Below, piece by piece: positions 1 to 11,500 of a stretch of DNA of 64,000 nt (position 1 is its first letter; every line of letters starts with the position of its first letter). Below the pieces are notes generated by a model that was given only the letters and a program-made list of their open reading frames with translations, was not told the DNA's origin and made no database searches. Origin of the DNA: Tuctoria greenei (taxonomy: Eukaryota > Streptophyta > Magnoliopsida > Poales > Poaceae); NCBI GenBank assembly GCA_036927565.1, contig JAYESD010000005.1, positions 96,884,301 through 96,948,300 of the forward strand, read 5' to 3'. The translations under genes were made by a program, and so were the position numbers.

Positions 1-2879
1 ATCGTGACATAGAATTCGCCATTGAGTTGATACCCGGAACTGCACCTATAGCTAAGAGGCCGTATAGGATGCCTCCTAAGGAATTAGCAGAGCTCAAGAA
101 GCAAATTCAAGAGCAGCTAGAGAAGGGTTTTATACGCCCAAGCTCATCCCCGTGGGGAGCCCCAGTGCTCTTCGTAGATAAGAAGGATGGAACCCAGAGG
201 ATGTGTGTGGACTATAGGGCTCTCAACGAAGTGACAATTAAGAACAAGTACTCACTGCCCCGTATAGAGGATTTGTTCGACCAAATGAAGGGTGCATGTA
301 TCTTCTCCAAGATCGACTTGCGGTCAGGATACTTCCAAATGAAGATTAGACCATCAGACATACCCAAGACGGCATTTCGGACACGATATGGATCTTATGA
401 GTACACCGTCATGTCATTTGGATTGACGAATGCGCCTGCGTACTTTATGTATCTTATGAATAAGGTCTTCATGGAATATCTGGATAAGTTCGTTGTAGTG
501 TTCATCGATGATATTATGATCTACTCGAAGGACGAGAAGGAACATGAGGAACACTTGAGGCTTACGCTGCAGAAATTGAGGGAGCATCAATTGTATGCCA
601 AGTTCAGTAAATGTCAATTTTGGTTACGGGAAGTTTCTTTCTTAGGCCATATTATTTCCGGAGGAGGAGTATCAGTTGACCCAGGGAAGGTGAGAGATGT
701 GCTTAAGTGGGAACCGCCACAGAATGTCAAGGAGATTCGGAGTTTCCTTGGAATGGCTGGATATTACCGCCGATTCATAAAGGATTTCTCCAAGATAGCC
801 AAGCCTATGACCGAATTACTCATGAAGGGAAAGGCATTCCGATGGACTCAAGCTTGTCAGGATAGCTTTGAAGAGTTAAAGAAAAGATTGACAACTGCCC
901 CAGTGTTAGTATTACCGGACGTGAGCAAGAGTTTTGATATATACTGTGATGCATCAAGACAAGGATTAGGATGTGTGCTCATGCAAGAAGGCCAAGTGGT
1001 GGCTTATGCATCGAGGCAACTAAAGAAACATGAGTTGAATTATCCTACCCACGACCTTGAACTCGCAGCCGTGGTACACGCCTTGAAGATATGGAGACAC
1101 TATGTTTTTGGTCACAGATGTGAGATTTATACGGACCACAAGAGTCTCAAGTACATATTTACGCAAACGGATCTGAACCTGAGGCAACGCCGATGGTTGG
1201 AGCTCATCAAGGATTATGACGTGGGAATCAACTATCACCCAGGGAAGGCCAACGTAGTGGCCGATGCTTTGAGCCGAAAGGGAGTAAGTCATCAACTTAC
1301 AGTTCAAGAACTGCCATCCGAGTTATGCAAGGAGTTTGAACGGTTGAACCTTGGATTCATAAATGAGATGGGAACGATGGAAGTCAACCCAACATTGGAG
1401 CAGGAAATACGGGAAGGACAGACGAAGGACAAGGAAATACAAGAAATCAAAGAAAGGACCCAAGAAGGAAAGGAATTCAGATTTGATGAGGACGAACAAG
1501 GTACCTTATGGCTTGGAAAGAGGATTGTGGTACCTAATGTTAGGCATATCCGAGAAGCAATATTGAAGGAGGCGCATGACACGCCTTACTCAATTCATCC
1601 TGGCTGTACGAAGATGTACAAGGACTTAAAGACATGCTACTGGTGGGCCAGCATGAAAAAGGACATAGCCGAATATGTTGCACTTTGTGATGTGTGCCAA
1701 CGAGTTAAAGCTGAACATCAAAGGCCAGCCGGATTGTTACAACCATTGAAGATCCCGGAGTGGAAGTGGGAAGAGATTGGTATGGACTTTATAGTTGGAT
1801 TACCGCGAACTCAGTCTGGCTATGATTCAATATGGGTTATTGTGGATCGATTGACAAAATCAGCTCATTTCATCCCCGTCAAGACCACATATACCACCGC
1901 GAAGCTAGCAGAATTGTATATGGAGCATATTGTGTGCCGACACGGAGTACCGAAGAAGATAGTCTCAGATAGAGGTTCTCAATTCACCTCTAGATTTTGG
2001 CAGAAATTGCATGAAGCAATGGGAACAAGGCTGAACTTTAGTTCGGCGTATCACCCTCAAACAGATGGACAAACCGAGAGGACCAACCAAATTTTGGAAG
2101 ACATGTTGAGAGCATGTGCTTTAAAGCAGAGGAAAAGTTGGGATAAAAGTTTGCCGTATGCTGAATTCTCGTACAACAATAGTTACCAAGCAAGTTTGAA
2201 AATGTCACCCTATGAAGCACTATACGGAAGGAAGTGTAGGACTCCCTTGTTTTGGAATGAAACTGGAGAGAATCAAGTGTTTGGTCCCGACGTGTTACAA
2301 GAAGCTGAAAGGCAAGTCCAAATAATACGGGAAAACTTAAAGGCTGCCCAGTCTCGACAGAAAGGTTATGCTGATAATAGGCGAAGGAGTTTGACCTTTG
2401 AAGTTGGAGATTTTGTATACCTCAAAGTGTCACCTATCAGAGGTCAACGACGGTTTAACGTCAAAGGAAAACTGGCACCCCGTTACATCGGACCATTCAA
2501 GATTTTGGACAAGCGAGGAGAGGTAGCTTATCGACTTGAGCTGCCGATGTATCTCTCCGATGTACACGACGTATTTCACGTCTCTCAACTCAAGAAGTGT
2601 CTCAGGATACCGGAAGAACAAGTGTCGATGGACGAGTTAGAACTTCAAGAGGATTTGTCTTATGTCGAGCAACCTATCAAAATTTTGGATATGAAAGAAA
2701 GAGTCACGAGAAATAAGAGGATCCGTTGGTGCAAAGTGCAATGGAAACACCATACAGAAGCTGAAGCTACATGGGAACGTGAAGAAGACCTGAAGGCAGA
2801 ATTCCCTCATCTTTTCTCCACGCTGTCGAATCTCGAGGGCGAGATTCACTTTAAGGGGGGTAGGTTTGTAACACCCTAA
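1..2879 (+). CDS. Element A pol, 3' part: RT, RNase H, integrase, chromodomain (Ty3/Tekay type, partial)
   Basis: The frame is already open at base 3 and runs without a stop to 2879, so the true start lies upstream of the window. Domains in order: reverse transcriptase with the FIDD catalytic motif at 501-512; RNase H from about 930 to 1280 (CDAS near 948, TDHKS downstream); integrase zinc finger (His near 1573, LCDVCQ near 1683); integrase core with MDF near 1786, SDRGSQF near 1965 and the HPQTDGQTER stretch near 2052 carrying the catalytic Glu; a C-terminal chromodomain-like region from about 2580 (VQWKHH, ATWE). In this family the polyprotein copies element RNA to DNA and integrates it, and the chromodomain is thought to bind marked chromatin. 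The stop codon lies inside the first bases of the 3' LTR. No lesion is visible, unlike element B. Gag and protease are off the window. Confidence 0.95.
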   Translation, partial: RDIEFAIELIPGTAPIAKRPYRMPPKELAELKKQIQEQLEKGFIRPSSSPWGAPVLFVDKKDGTQRMCVDYRALNEVTIKNKYSLPRIEDLFDQMKGACIFSKIDLRSGYFQMKIRPSDIPKTAFRTRYGSYEYTVMSFGLTNAPAYFMYLMNKVFMEYLDKFVVVFIDDIMIYSKDEKEHEEHLRLTLQKLREHQLYAKFSKCQFWLREVSFLGHIISGGGVSVDPGKVRDVLKWEPPQNVKEIRSFLGMAGYYRRFIKDFSKIAKPMTELLMKGKAFRWTQACQDSFEELKKRLTTAPVLVLPDVSKSFDIYCDASRQGLGCVLMQEGQVVAYASRQLKKHELNYPTHDLELAAVVHALKIWRHYVFGHRCEIYTDHKSLKYIFTQTDLNLRQRRWLELIKDYDVGINYHPGKANVVADALSRKGVSHQLTVQELPSELCKEFERLNLGFINEMGTMEVNPTLEQEIREGQTKDKEIQEIKERTQEGKEFRFDEDEQGTLWLGKRIVVPNVRHIREAILKEAHDTPYSIHPGCTKMYKDLKTCYWWASMKKDIAEYVALCDVCQRVKAEHQRPAGLLQPLKIPEWKWEEIGMDFIVGLPRTQSGYDSIWVIVDRLTKSAHFIPVKTTYTTAKLAELYMEHIVCRHGVPKKIVSDRGSQFTSRFWQKLHEAMGTRLNFSSAYHPQTDGQTERTNQILEDMLRACALKQRKSWDKSLPYAEFSYNNSYQASLKMSPYEALYGRKCRTPLFWNETGENQVFGPDVLQEAERQVQIIRENLKAAQSRQKGYADNRRRSLTFEVGDFVYLKVSPIRGQRRFNVKGKLAPRYIGPFKILDKRGEVAYRLELPMYLSDVHDVFHVSQLKKCLRIPEEQVSMDELELQEDLSYVEQPIKILDMKERVTRNKRIRWCKVQWKHHTEAEATWEREEDLKAEFPHLFSTLSNLEGEIHFKGGRFVTP
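2853..2866 (+). other. Polypurine tract of element A
   Basis: AAGGGGGGTAGGTT directly abuts the TG of the 3' LTR. This is the expected plus-strand primer site, and it is also translated as the end of pol. Confidence 0.85.
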
Positions 2880-5739
2880 ATTTTTCGCATCATGCATTGC
2901 ATACGTGGTCATGCATTAAACACTAGTAAAAAAAAAATAATAATAATAAAACATATGCATATTCAAATGTGTGTAGCAAAAGAAGAAAAAGAAAATAATA
3001 ATTATAGCCTAAAACTTGTAATGAGGAATAAGTATATAAAAAAAAATAATAATAATAATAAAAATATATAAGTATATATATAAATAATAGGTAAAATATT
3101 AATATTAATAATATATGTTATAAAAATAATAAATAATAAATAATAAATATAATGATATATATATATATAATAAATTATAATAAAGGAAAAAAAATAAAAA
3201 TAAAAATAATAAATAAAATATAAGTAATAAAATATATTGTAATATATATATAAAAGAATAAAGAAAAAAAAAAAAGCCGCCCGGCGGCCAGCGGCCAGCC
3301 GGCCGAGCTGGCCCGCTCCGCACCGCGCCCCGGTGCCACGCTCCCACGCGCGCTCACCCGGGGGCCCCACCGCCGCCTGACCGTGCCAGCGCCGGGCCCC
3401 GCCCCCGGTCCTCTCCCGCCCCCCTGGTGACGCCGCGCCCGCCCCGAGGCCACGTCCCAGCGCCGCGCCGTCCCGCCCTGACGCACCGCAGCCGGGCCCG
3501 CCCCCCTGTCGCGCGGCACGCACCGCCCGAGGCCGCAGCCGGGCCTCGGTTTCTCCCCCCCCCGACGCGATTTTTCCCTACGCGCGCGGTCTCCCGCCCT
3601 CTCCCGCGCCGTAACGCCCCGTTTTTCCCGGATACGAGTCTATCCCTTTAACCGCTTCCGTTTCTACCGGTGACGCACCCTAGTGCCGCCCCTATAAATA
3701 GGAGGACCCAGGCCTAGGCTCTTTTTCCCCCACGAACCAGCAGCCGCCAGAAGCCGCCGCCTGGAGAAACTCAGCCGCCGGAAGCAGCCGACGGGAACAG
3801 AGAAAACAGAGGCGCCCAGGGAAGAAAAAAGGAGGAAAAGAAGGGGAAGAAGAGGGGGAAAAAAAGAGGAGGACACCGCCGTTCACCGGAGATCGTCGCC
3901 GACATCGCGCCGCCGCTGTCGCGCCGCCGAAGGACTGCTGCACCATCTTTTTCGTCTACGCGTCACACTTTTTCCGCGACCGTCACGCCGTCAGATCTAC
4001 GGTAGGGTCCGTTCCCGATGCGAATTTTTGCGACCGTATTGAATCTAGTAGGCGTAAATTAAATTCAATTGCACCATGAATTCATTTTCAGCAGCATTAA
4101 TCCACCCTAAAAACCCCGTAAACCCTTATGAACACGTATGACTAGTTGCATCTAATTAATAAACGACCGTAGTAAATTAATTATTAAATTGTGCATGCAT
4201 ACATGTCATTGCATGTTGATTATTTTGTATGCATTATGTTGAATTGTATATGTTTTCTTGTATGTATGATCACGCGTAGAGGAACGTGCTCAAGAGGTTG
4301 CATACGAGGATTTCCAAAACCAAGACTTCGAAGCGCTTGAGCAACCCCATCCGCCGGAGCAAGGCAAGTGTCCTTGAAGCATATTGATCCTATTTTAAAT
4401 TAAATGTTTTGTTTGCGAACTTGCATGCTTACGTCAAATTGATGGGAACCCTATGGTAGGAAGTTTACTAGTTTTGTTTGACCACCCTTGTCACCTGGAA
4501 TTATGGTAGAGAGTCGGGAAGGGTTTTTACCTTATCGCTTCGCTTAATTAATTGGGATGGTAAACAACACTACACATTTAATTATGCATCAATGATATTC
4601 TGGTTAATGTGAACTGGTCAATACGATGGGTGATCTAAGCAAGCATGGTTATGTGGATGGGTTGGTCGTTATGGTGGTTTGCTTGCTTTAGATCTAAGGA
4701 CCGGTTCATGCGAGAATATGCCAGGTCAACAGTGCCACCACAAGGCCAAGTATGGGTGCGGCGTAGCTGATTAATTAGGAGCGCTGCTAGTATTGTATGG
4801 ACCATTGGATGGCGCGGGGAATGGGAGTCGAGGAGGACTGCCCTGGGATCCGCATGGCACACGAGGGGACCCGTGGGTGGGAGAATAGAGGTTCAAGCCT
4901 GCCGGTGAAACCTTAGTGGGGCCGTACATACTAGTAGTCCCTTTTGAAAGGCTATTTTGTGATCTCTTGGCCACACACCTACGGAAGTGTGAGATGGCAT
5001 AATGGAGGTTTCTTAGTCATCGAAAGGTGATAAAATCACAAACATGTGGGTAAAGTGGTACAACCTCTGCAGAGTGTTAAAAACTATCATGATAGCCGTG
5101 CTCCCGGTTATGAGCGCCTGGATGACCTACATGATTAGAGTTGGAATTGGGATTTGGGATGGTTATGGATGGTTATGGTTTGGTGATGGTTGTGGTCATG
5201 GTTATGGAATTGAGTTATGGTAATTGGACATGGATAATGGTAATGTTGGTAATAATTGGATATTGTTTACACTTTGTTAATATGATGGGATTTATTTCAC
5301 ATAGACATAGTATAATGCTTTTCAAATGTTTTACTGTACTTTTCAGCACTTAGCCATTATTATTGTCGTCATTTGAATTAGCCACATGTCATACTTTCCA
5401 CACTTGCTGAGTACGACATGTACTCACCCTTGCAATTCCCCCCCAAAACAGCTACTGGAGACAATTGGGAGTACCCTGAGGATCACGAGGAGTACTAGGT
5501 TGCGTACCGCCGTCAATTGCCTGTGGATTGGAGTCGTATTGCTTAGTTTATTTTCCGCTGCAATTATTTAGAGTTATATTATTCGTGAACTATTGGATTA
5601 TTGTAATAAAGTACTTATTTATTAGTTAAGACGTGGTTAAATTCTGTTTATCGTTTGTGAATCATTCGTGTATGTGTGTTGAACATCCTGGGCACACATA
5701 TGCGTTACGCTTGGTTCATATTCGGAACCGGGTGTCACA
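2867..5739 (+). repeat. 3' LTR of element A (about 2.87 kb)
   Basis: Begins TGTAACACCC and ends GGGTGTCACA, an inverted terminal pair typical of this family. The U3 part contains an AT-only low-complexity tract (about 2930-3270) followed abruptly by a very GC-rich stretch (about 3276-3660) just upstream of a TATA box. The R/U5 half (about 4200 to the end) is clearly homologous, in the same orientation, to the LTR of element E and, in reverse orientation, to the LTRs of element B. The 5' LTR is outside the window, so age cannot be estimated. Short frames inside the low-complexity part are not genes. Confidence 0.92.
3693..3700 (+). promoter_or_regulatory. TATA box of element A LTR
   Basis: TATAAATA follows a GC-rich U3 and precedes a purine-rich leader. 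Transcription would start roughly 30 bases downstream, which would mark the U3/R border. Inferred from sequence only. Confidence 0.7.
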
Positions 5740-8543
5740 CATCACAAACAACATATAGAAAATTACCACAACACAAGTTAATTAAGTACTTTTATTACAA
5801 TATTCAAATAATCCTCGGATTACAGCTCTAATGATCATGATTAATAAGTTTTGCATCAGAAATAATCTAAACAAAGCAAATAGGGTATCGCGGCTCCAAG
5901 CAACACCACAGGCATGTCGACGGCAGCACATAGCCTAGTACTCCGCATTATCCTTCGGGTACCCCCAAACATCACCTAAAACTGTTGGTGGGGAAATTGC
6001 AAGGGTGAGAACATGTCGTATTCAGCAAGTATGGGAAAATAATGACATGTAGCTTAAACAAGGAATGATAATAAACAATGTCTAATTGTTGAATAGTACA
6101 TTTAAAATATGAAAACAACATCCTACATTGTCTATGTGAAGTAATCCCATCATATTCCCAATAATTACCAATTATGAGTCTAATACCATCAATTACCATT
6201 ATATCACATCCATCAATAATTATCCACCCAAAAGCCAAATTCTTACCATCAACATTAACTATATTCAATTATCATAGCTCAACCATAACCCCAAACCATC
6301 ACAAATCCCATGTTCCACTCTAATCATTTAGGTCATCCAGGTGCTCTTAACTAGGAACACAACTATCATTATAGTTTTTAACACTCTGCAGAGGTTGTAC
6401 CACTTTACCCAAAAGTTCATGATTTCGTTCCCTTTTGGTGACTAAAGAACCTCCATTACACCCGTGACCCATCGGTCACATTACACACTTCCAACGGTGT
6501 GTGGCCAAGAGATCGCAAAATATCCTTTACAAAGGGACTACTAGCATATCCAAACCCGCTAAGGTTTCACCGGTGGTGATGCCTCCAACTGAGCACATCC
6601 AACCAAGGGCCCCCTCTTGTGTTGCTCGGATCCCAAGGCAGTCCCGCCACTGTTGCAAACCCAACCGACTCCCATTTCTCGCTCCCCCAAACGATCCGAA
6701 GAATGATGGCAATACACCTCATTAATTGGCTAAGCCGCAAACATACTTGGCCCTGGGTGACACTATTTTCCTAGCATTTTCTTGCCTAAACCAGTACTTA
6801 GATGCAAGGCAAGCAAGAACACCATATCATCCAACCCATTCCACAAACCATGCTTGCTTAGATCTCCCAAGTCCCATGTTACCAGTTAACCATATTCATT
6901 AATTCACATCATCCATAAGTGCATTAATTCATAGTTAAGTCATTTGGTTGTTTTCCTATCCAAATTAATTAGAGCGAAGCCAAAAGATAAAATACCCTTC
7001 TCAATTCTCTAAAATATATTCCAAGCTATATGGATGATCAAACAAGACTAGTAAACACCTATCATGGGTTTCCCATCAATTTGACACAAGCATGCGGTTT
7101 TTCAAACAAAACATTTAAAAACAGGATCAAAATGATCAAGGACATTTGCCTTGCTCTTGATATTGATTAGGGTCGAAAGCTTCGAAGTTCTGGTGCTGGA
7201 GGTCCTTGACAGCACCCTCTAACGCAAAGCCTTCTATTCTGCGGAACAAACATACAAAACAAACATTACAATTAATAAATGCACATATATTACTCAATAT
7301 GCCATGACATGCATGATTAATGAAATTATGAGGTAATGCATGGTATTAGGTTGATAACATTGTTTAATTACTAGTTATAACTAAGTGTTGCATGTTAGAA
7401 CAAGCTCCAAGTCATTTCGAGAAGTATTTAAGAAGTTTCAGGAATTTTGAGAACAGGAAGACCAAAGTAATCTGCAAAGGGACTAGACAAGTCCATTCTG
7501 GACCAGAGAGTTGATCGGACTAGTCCGCACTTGGGCCAGACAAGTCCGTTGGCTAGAGTTTTTGGCGAGTTTTCAATTAGAGCATAGTTTGAGTTGAATT
7601 ATGCGACCAAGATTGATGTAGAAAGATTATCTAAGGTAATTACCGTGAATTCAACAACTCAAGGGTCGAGAATTCGAAGAAACTCGAGATCTTGACGCTT
7701 AGATCCAAGGAAGATGGAGAATTAGTGGAGAATAGTTGATGATGTCGACAGTTGATGAAGATCGATCTTGTTGAACCCTTCTCCTTCCCCCTTCCTTTCC
7801 CCTGGCTGCAGTGAACTCCTCTTGACGGTGGCTCTCACGAACTAGGGTTTGGGGTTTCTTCAATTGTGGCAAAGAGGTGAACAGGTGGGTATTGGGGTGT
7901 TTATATAGAGGTGGATAGGTAGGGTTTTGGTGGATTCGAGTTTCAGGCGGTGGAGGCCGTGTAGGGGTCCCACATGGGCTCCACAAGGGTTGAGAATGAC
8001 GTTCTTGGTCCCAATTAAGGTAAATACCCAATAGCAAGCCATGGAGGAAAAGCTTGAATCCGAGTCGGGCACACCGGACAAGTCCGCTAGGGCGCCAGAC
8101 TAGTCCGTTGGAAGTCAGAAAGTGAACGGATAAGTCCGGTATCTAGCCGGACATGTCGGCTCGCATGAAAGTCAAAGTTCCAGAGAGTTTGAACGGACAA
8201 GTCCGGTGCTAGGCTAGAGAAGTCCGGGGTATGACATAGGAAAACATCAGAAATGCTCTCGGACTAGTACGTAGCATTAACAGAAAAGTCCGGAAAGACA
8301 ACAAAGAGCAAAACCGGACTAGTCCGGGGTCCAAAGCGGACTAGTCCGCCTTACCCAGGGAGAACATCAGAGAGATAGACGGACTAGTTCGGGGTCCAAA
8401 TCCAGACAAGTTTGCACTACAACAGGTTTTTATTTGCATGCATGATTCTAATTCATTTTAAACTTATCCCTTTGGTGTTGTTTAATGCTAAACATGTATG
8501 GGAATGTATGCAATGCATGATGGATGGTAATGAGGGTGTTACA
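5740..8543 (-). repeat. 3' LTR of element B, copy 1 (terminus truncated)
   Basis: On the plus strand it ends GGGTGTTACA at 8543, the reverse complement of the family LTR start. The other end, which should begin TGTGRCAYCCGG as at 25064, is missing 77 bases where it abuts the LTR of element A. U3 (about 7480-8410) is studded with the palindrome CGGACTAGTCCG and variants such as CGGACAAGTCCG. The LTR is noticeably diverged from its partner at 13360, so the element is old. Confidence 0.9.
7900..7907 (-). promoter_or_regulatory. TATA box in B copy 1 left LTR
   Basis: Reads TATATAAA on the minus strand, between the palindrome-rich U3 and the shared R/U5 half. Confidence 0.65.
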
Positions 8544-11500
8544 AACCTACCGCCTTAAAATGAATCTCGCCCTTGAGATTCGACGTAGAAGAGAAGAGAT
8601 AGGGAAATTCTTTCTTGATCGCATCTTCCAGCTCCCAAGTTGCTTCCGTTTCTGCATGATGCTTCCATTGTACTTTGCACCATCGAATCACCTTGTTTCT
8701 TGTGACCCTCTGCTTGGTTTCCAAAATTTTGACAGTTTGCTCCGCATAAGTGAAATCTGCCTCCAATTCCAATTCTTCCATTGAAACTTGTTCTTCCGGT
8801 ACCCTTAAGCAGTTCTTGAGCTGAGAAACGTGAAACACATCATGAACATCAGAAAGATGCACTGGCATCTCCAACTTATACGCCACTTCTCCACGCTTGC
8901 CCAAAATCTTGAATGGTCCAATATAGCGAGGTGTCAACTTGCCTCTGACATTAAACCGCGTATGCCCTCCCATAGGTGACACTTTGAGGTATACAAAGTC
9001 TCCCACTTCAAAGACTAAGTTTCTTCGCCTATTATCCACATATCCCTTTTGTCTTAATTGAGCAGCCCTCAAATTCTCGCGGGTTGTCTGAACTTGTTTT
9101 TCAGCCTCTTGCAACACATCAAGTCCAAATACTTGGTTCTCTCCTGTATTGTTTTAAAACATCGGTTCCTACACTTCCTTCCATATAGTGCTTCGTATGG
9201 CGACATCTTCAAGCTGGCTTGGTAACTATTATTGTAAGAAAATTCAGCATACGACAAGCTCTTGTCCCAACTGTGTCCATGCTTCAAGGCGCAAGCTCTC
9301 AACATGTCTTCTAATATTTGATTGGTCCTCTCGATTTGTCCATCGGTCTGTGGACGATATGATCATCTGAAATTGAACCTTGTAACCATAGCTTCATGCA
9401 GTTTCTGCCAGAATCTAGAGGTGAACTGAGAACCTTGGTCTGAGACAATTTTCTTTGGAACTCCATGTTGGCACATAATATGCTCCATATACTATTCTGC
9501 TAGCATTGTGGTGGTATATGAGGTCTTGAGAGGTATGAAACGAGCTGATTTGGTCAACCGATCCACAATAACCCATATTGAGTCACATCCGGACTGGGTT
9601 CGTGGTAATCCAACTATGAAGTCCATACTAATTTCTTCCCGCTTACATTTCAGAATCTTCAATGGCTACAATAATCCAGGTTGCCTTTGATGTTCAACCT
9701 TGACTCGTTGGCACACATCACACAAAGCTACATATTCAACTATGTCCTTTTTCATGCTAGCCCACCAATAACATGTCTTCAAGTCATTGTACATCTTCAT
9801 ATAGCCAGGATGGATTGAGTAAGGCAAGTCGCGTGCCTCCTTTAATATCATTTCCTGAATAGTCTTTACATTAGGCACAACAATTCTTCTCCCAAGCCAT
9901 AAAGTACCTTGATCATCCTCTCCAAATATGAATTCCTTCCTTCCTGGGTCCTTTCCTTAATTTCTTGAATTTCCTCATCCTTGGTCCGACCTTCTTGGAT
10001 TTCTTGCTCCAAGGTCGGATTTAACTCCATTATTCCCATCTCATTAACAAATCAAAGATTGAACCGTTCAAACTCCTTGCATAGCTTGGATGGCAACTAC
10101 CGAACCATGAGTTGGTGGCTCACTCCTTTCCTACTCAAGGCATCGGCCACTACATTAGCATTCCTTGGGTGATAGTTGATTCCCACGTCATAATCATTGA
10201 TGAGCTCCAACCATCTTTGTTGCCTCAAATTTAGGTCCATTTGCCTGAATATGTACTTGAGACTCTTGTGATCCGTATAAGTCTCACACCTATGACCATG
10301 TATGTAGTGTCTCCATATCATCAAAGCATGCACTACGGCTGCAAGTTTGAGATCATGAGTGGGATAATTCTGCTCATGTTTCTTCAATTTCCTCGATGCA
10401 TAGGCTACCACTTGACCTTCTGGCATGAGCACACAACCAAGTCCTTGTCTTGATGCGTCACAATAAATATCAAAACTTTTGCTTACATACGGCAAGACCA
10501 ACACAGGTGTTGTGGTTAACCTCTTCTTTAGCTCCTCAAAGCTGTTTTGACAAGCTTGAGTCAATTGGAACACTTTTCTATTCATTAACAACTCTGTCAT
10601 GGGCTTGGCTATTATGGAGAAATCCTTGATGAACCGATGGTAATATCAAGCCATTCCAAGAAAACTCTGAATTTCCTTCACATTTTGCGGTCGTTCCCAC
10701 TTTAGTACATCCCTCACTTTTCCTGGGTCAACCGATACTCCTCCCGAAATGATATGGCCCAAAAATGACATCTCCCTTAACCAAAATTGACATTTGCTGA
10801 ATTTGGCATATAATTGGTGTTCTCACAATTTCTACAATGTGAGCCTCAAGTGCTTCTCATGCTCCTCCTCGCTTTTTGAGTAGATCATAATGTCATCAAC
10901 GAACACCACAACGAATTTATCCAAGTACTCCATGAAGGCCTTATTCATGACGTACATGAAGTATGCAGGTGCATTAGTCAATCCAAATGACATGACTGTA
11001 TACTCATAGGATCCATACCGAGTCCTGAGAGCTGTTTTGGGTACGTCTGATGGTCTAGTCTTCATTTGGAAGTAACCTTACCTCAAGTAAATCTTGGAGA
11101 AAACACAAGCACCATTCATTTGGTCAAACAAATCCTCGATATAGGGCAATGCATACTTGTTCTTGATTTTCACCTCATTAAGATCTCGGTAGTCCACACA
11201 CATCCTTTGGGATCCATCCTTCATATCCACGAAAAGCACTGGTGCTCCCCAAGGTGAAGAGCTTGGGTGGATGAAACCCTTCTGTAGCTGCTCCTAAATT
11301 TGCTTTTTAAGCTCCGCTAACTTCATAGGAGGCATCCTATATGGCCTCTTCGCTATAGGTGCAGTTCCAGGTATCAAATCAATAACAAACTCAATATTAC
11401 TGTCAGGCGGCATACTTGGCAACTCATCTGGAAACACATCTAAAAATTCGCACACCACTAGGATCACCTCTATTTCTGCACCATCCATTTGATTCAGCTC

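Noticed and set aside
3002..3523. Minus-strand frames across the AT tract and GC island of the A LTR
   Set aside because: Ile/Tyr/Phe-only and Gly/Ala/Arg-only translations reflect base composition; they lie within an LTR.
7699..8081. Short minus-strand frames in the B LTR (also near 15332, 27261 and 34732)
   Set aside because: They repeat in every B LTR because the LTR repeats, with no recognisable domain; they lie in the R/U5 leader.
7480..8410. CRISPR-like reading of the CGGACTAGTCCG arrays
   Set aside because: Unit spacing is irregular, spacers are LTR sequence shared between copies, there are no cas genes, and this is a plant genome.
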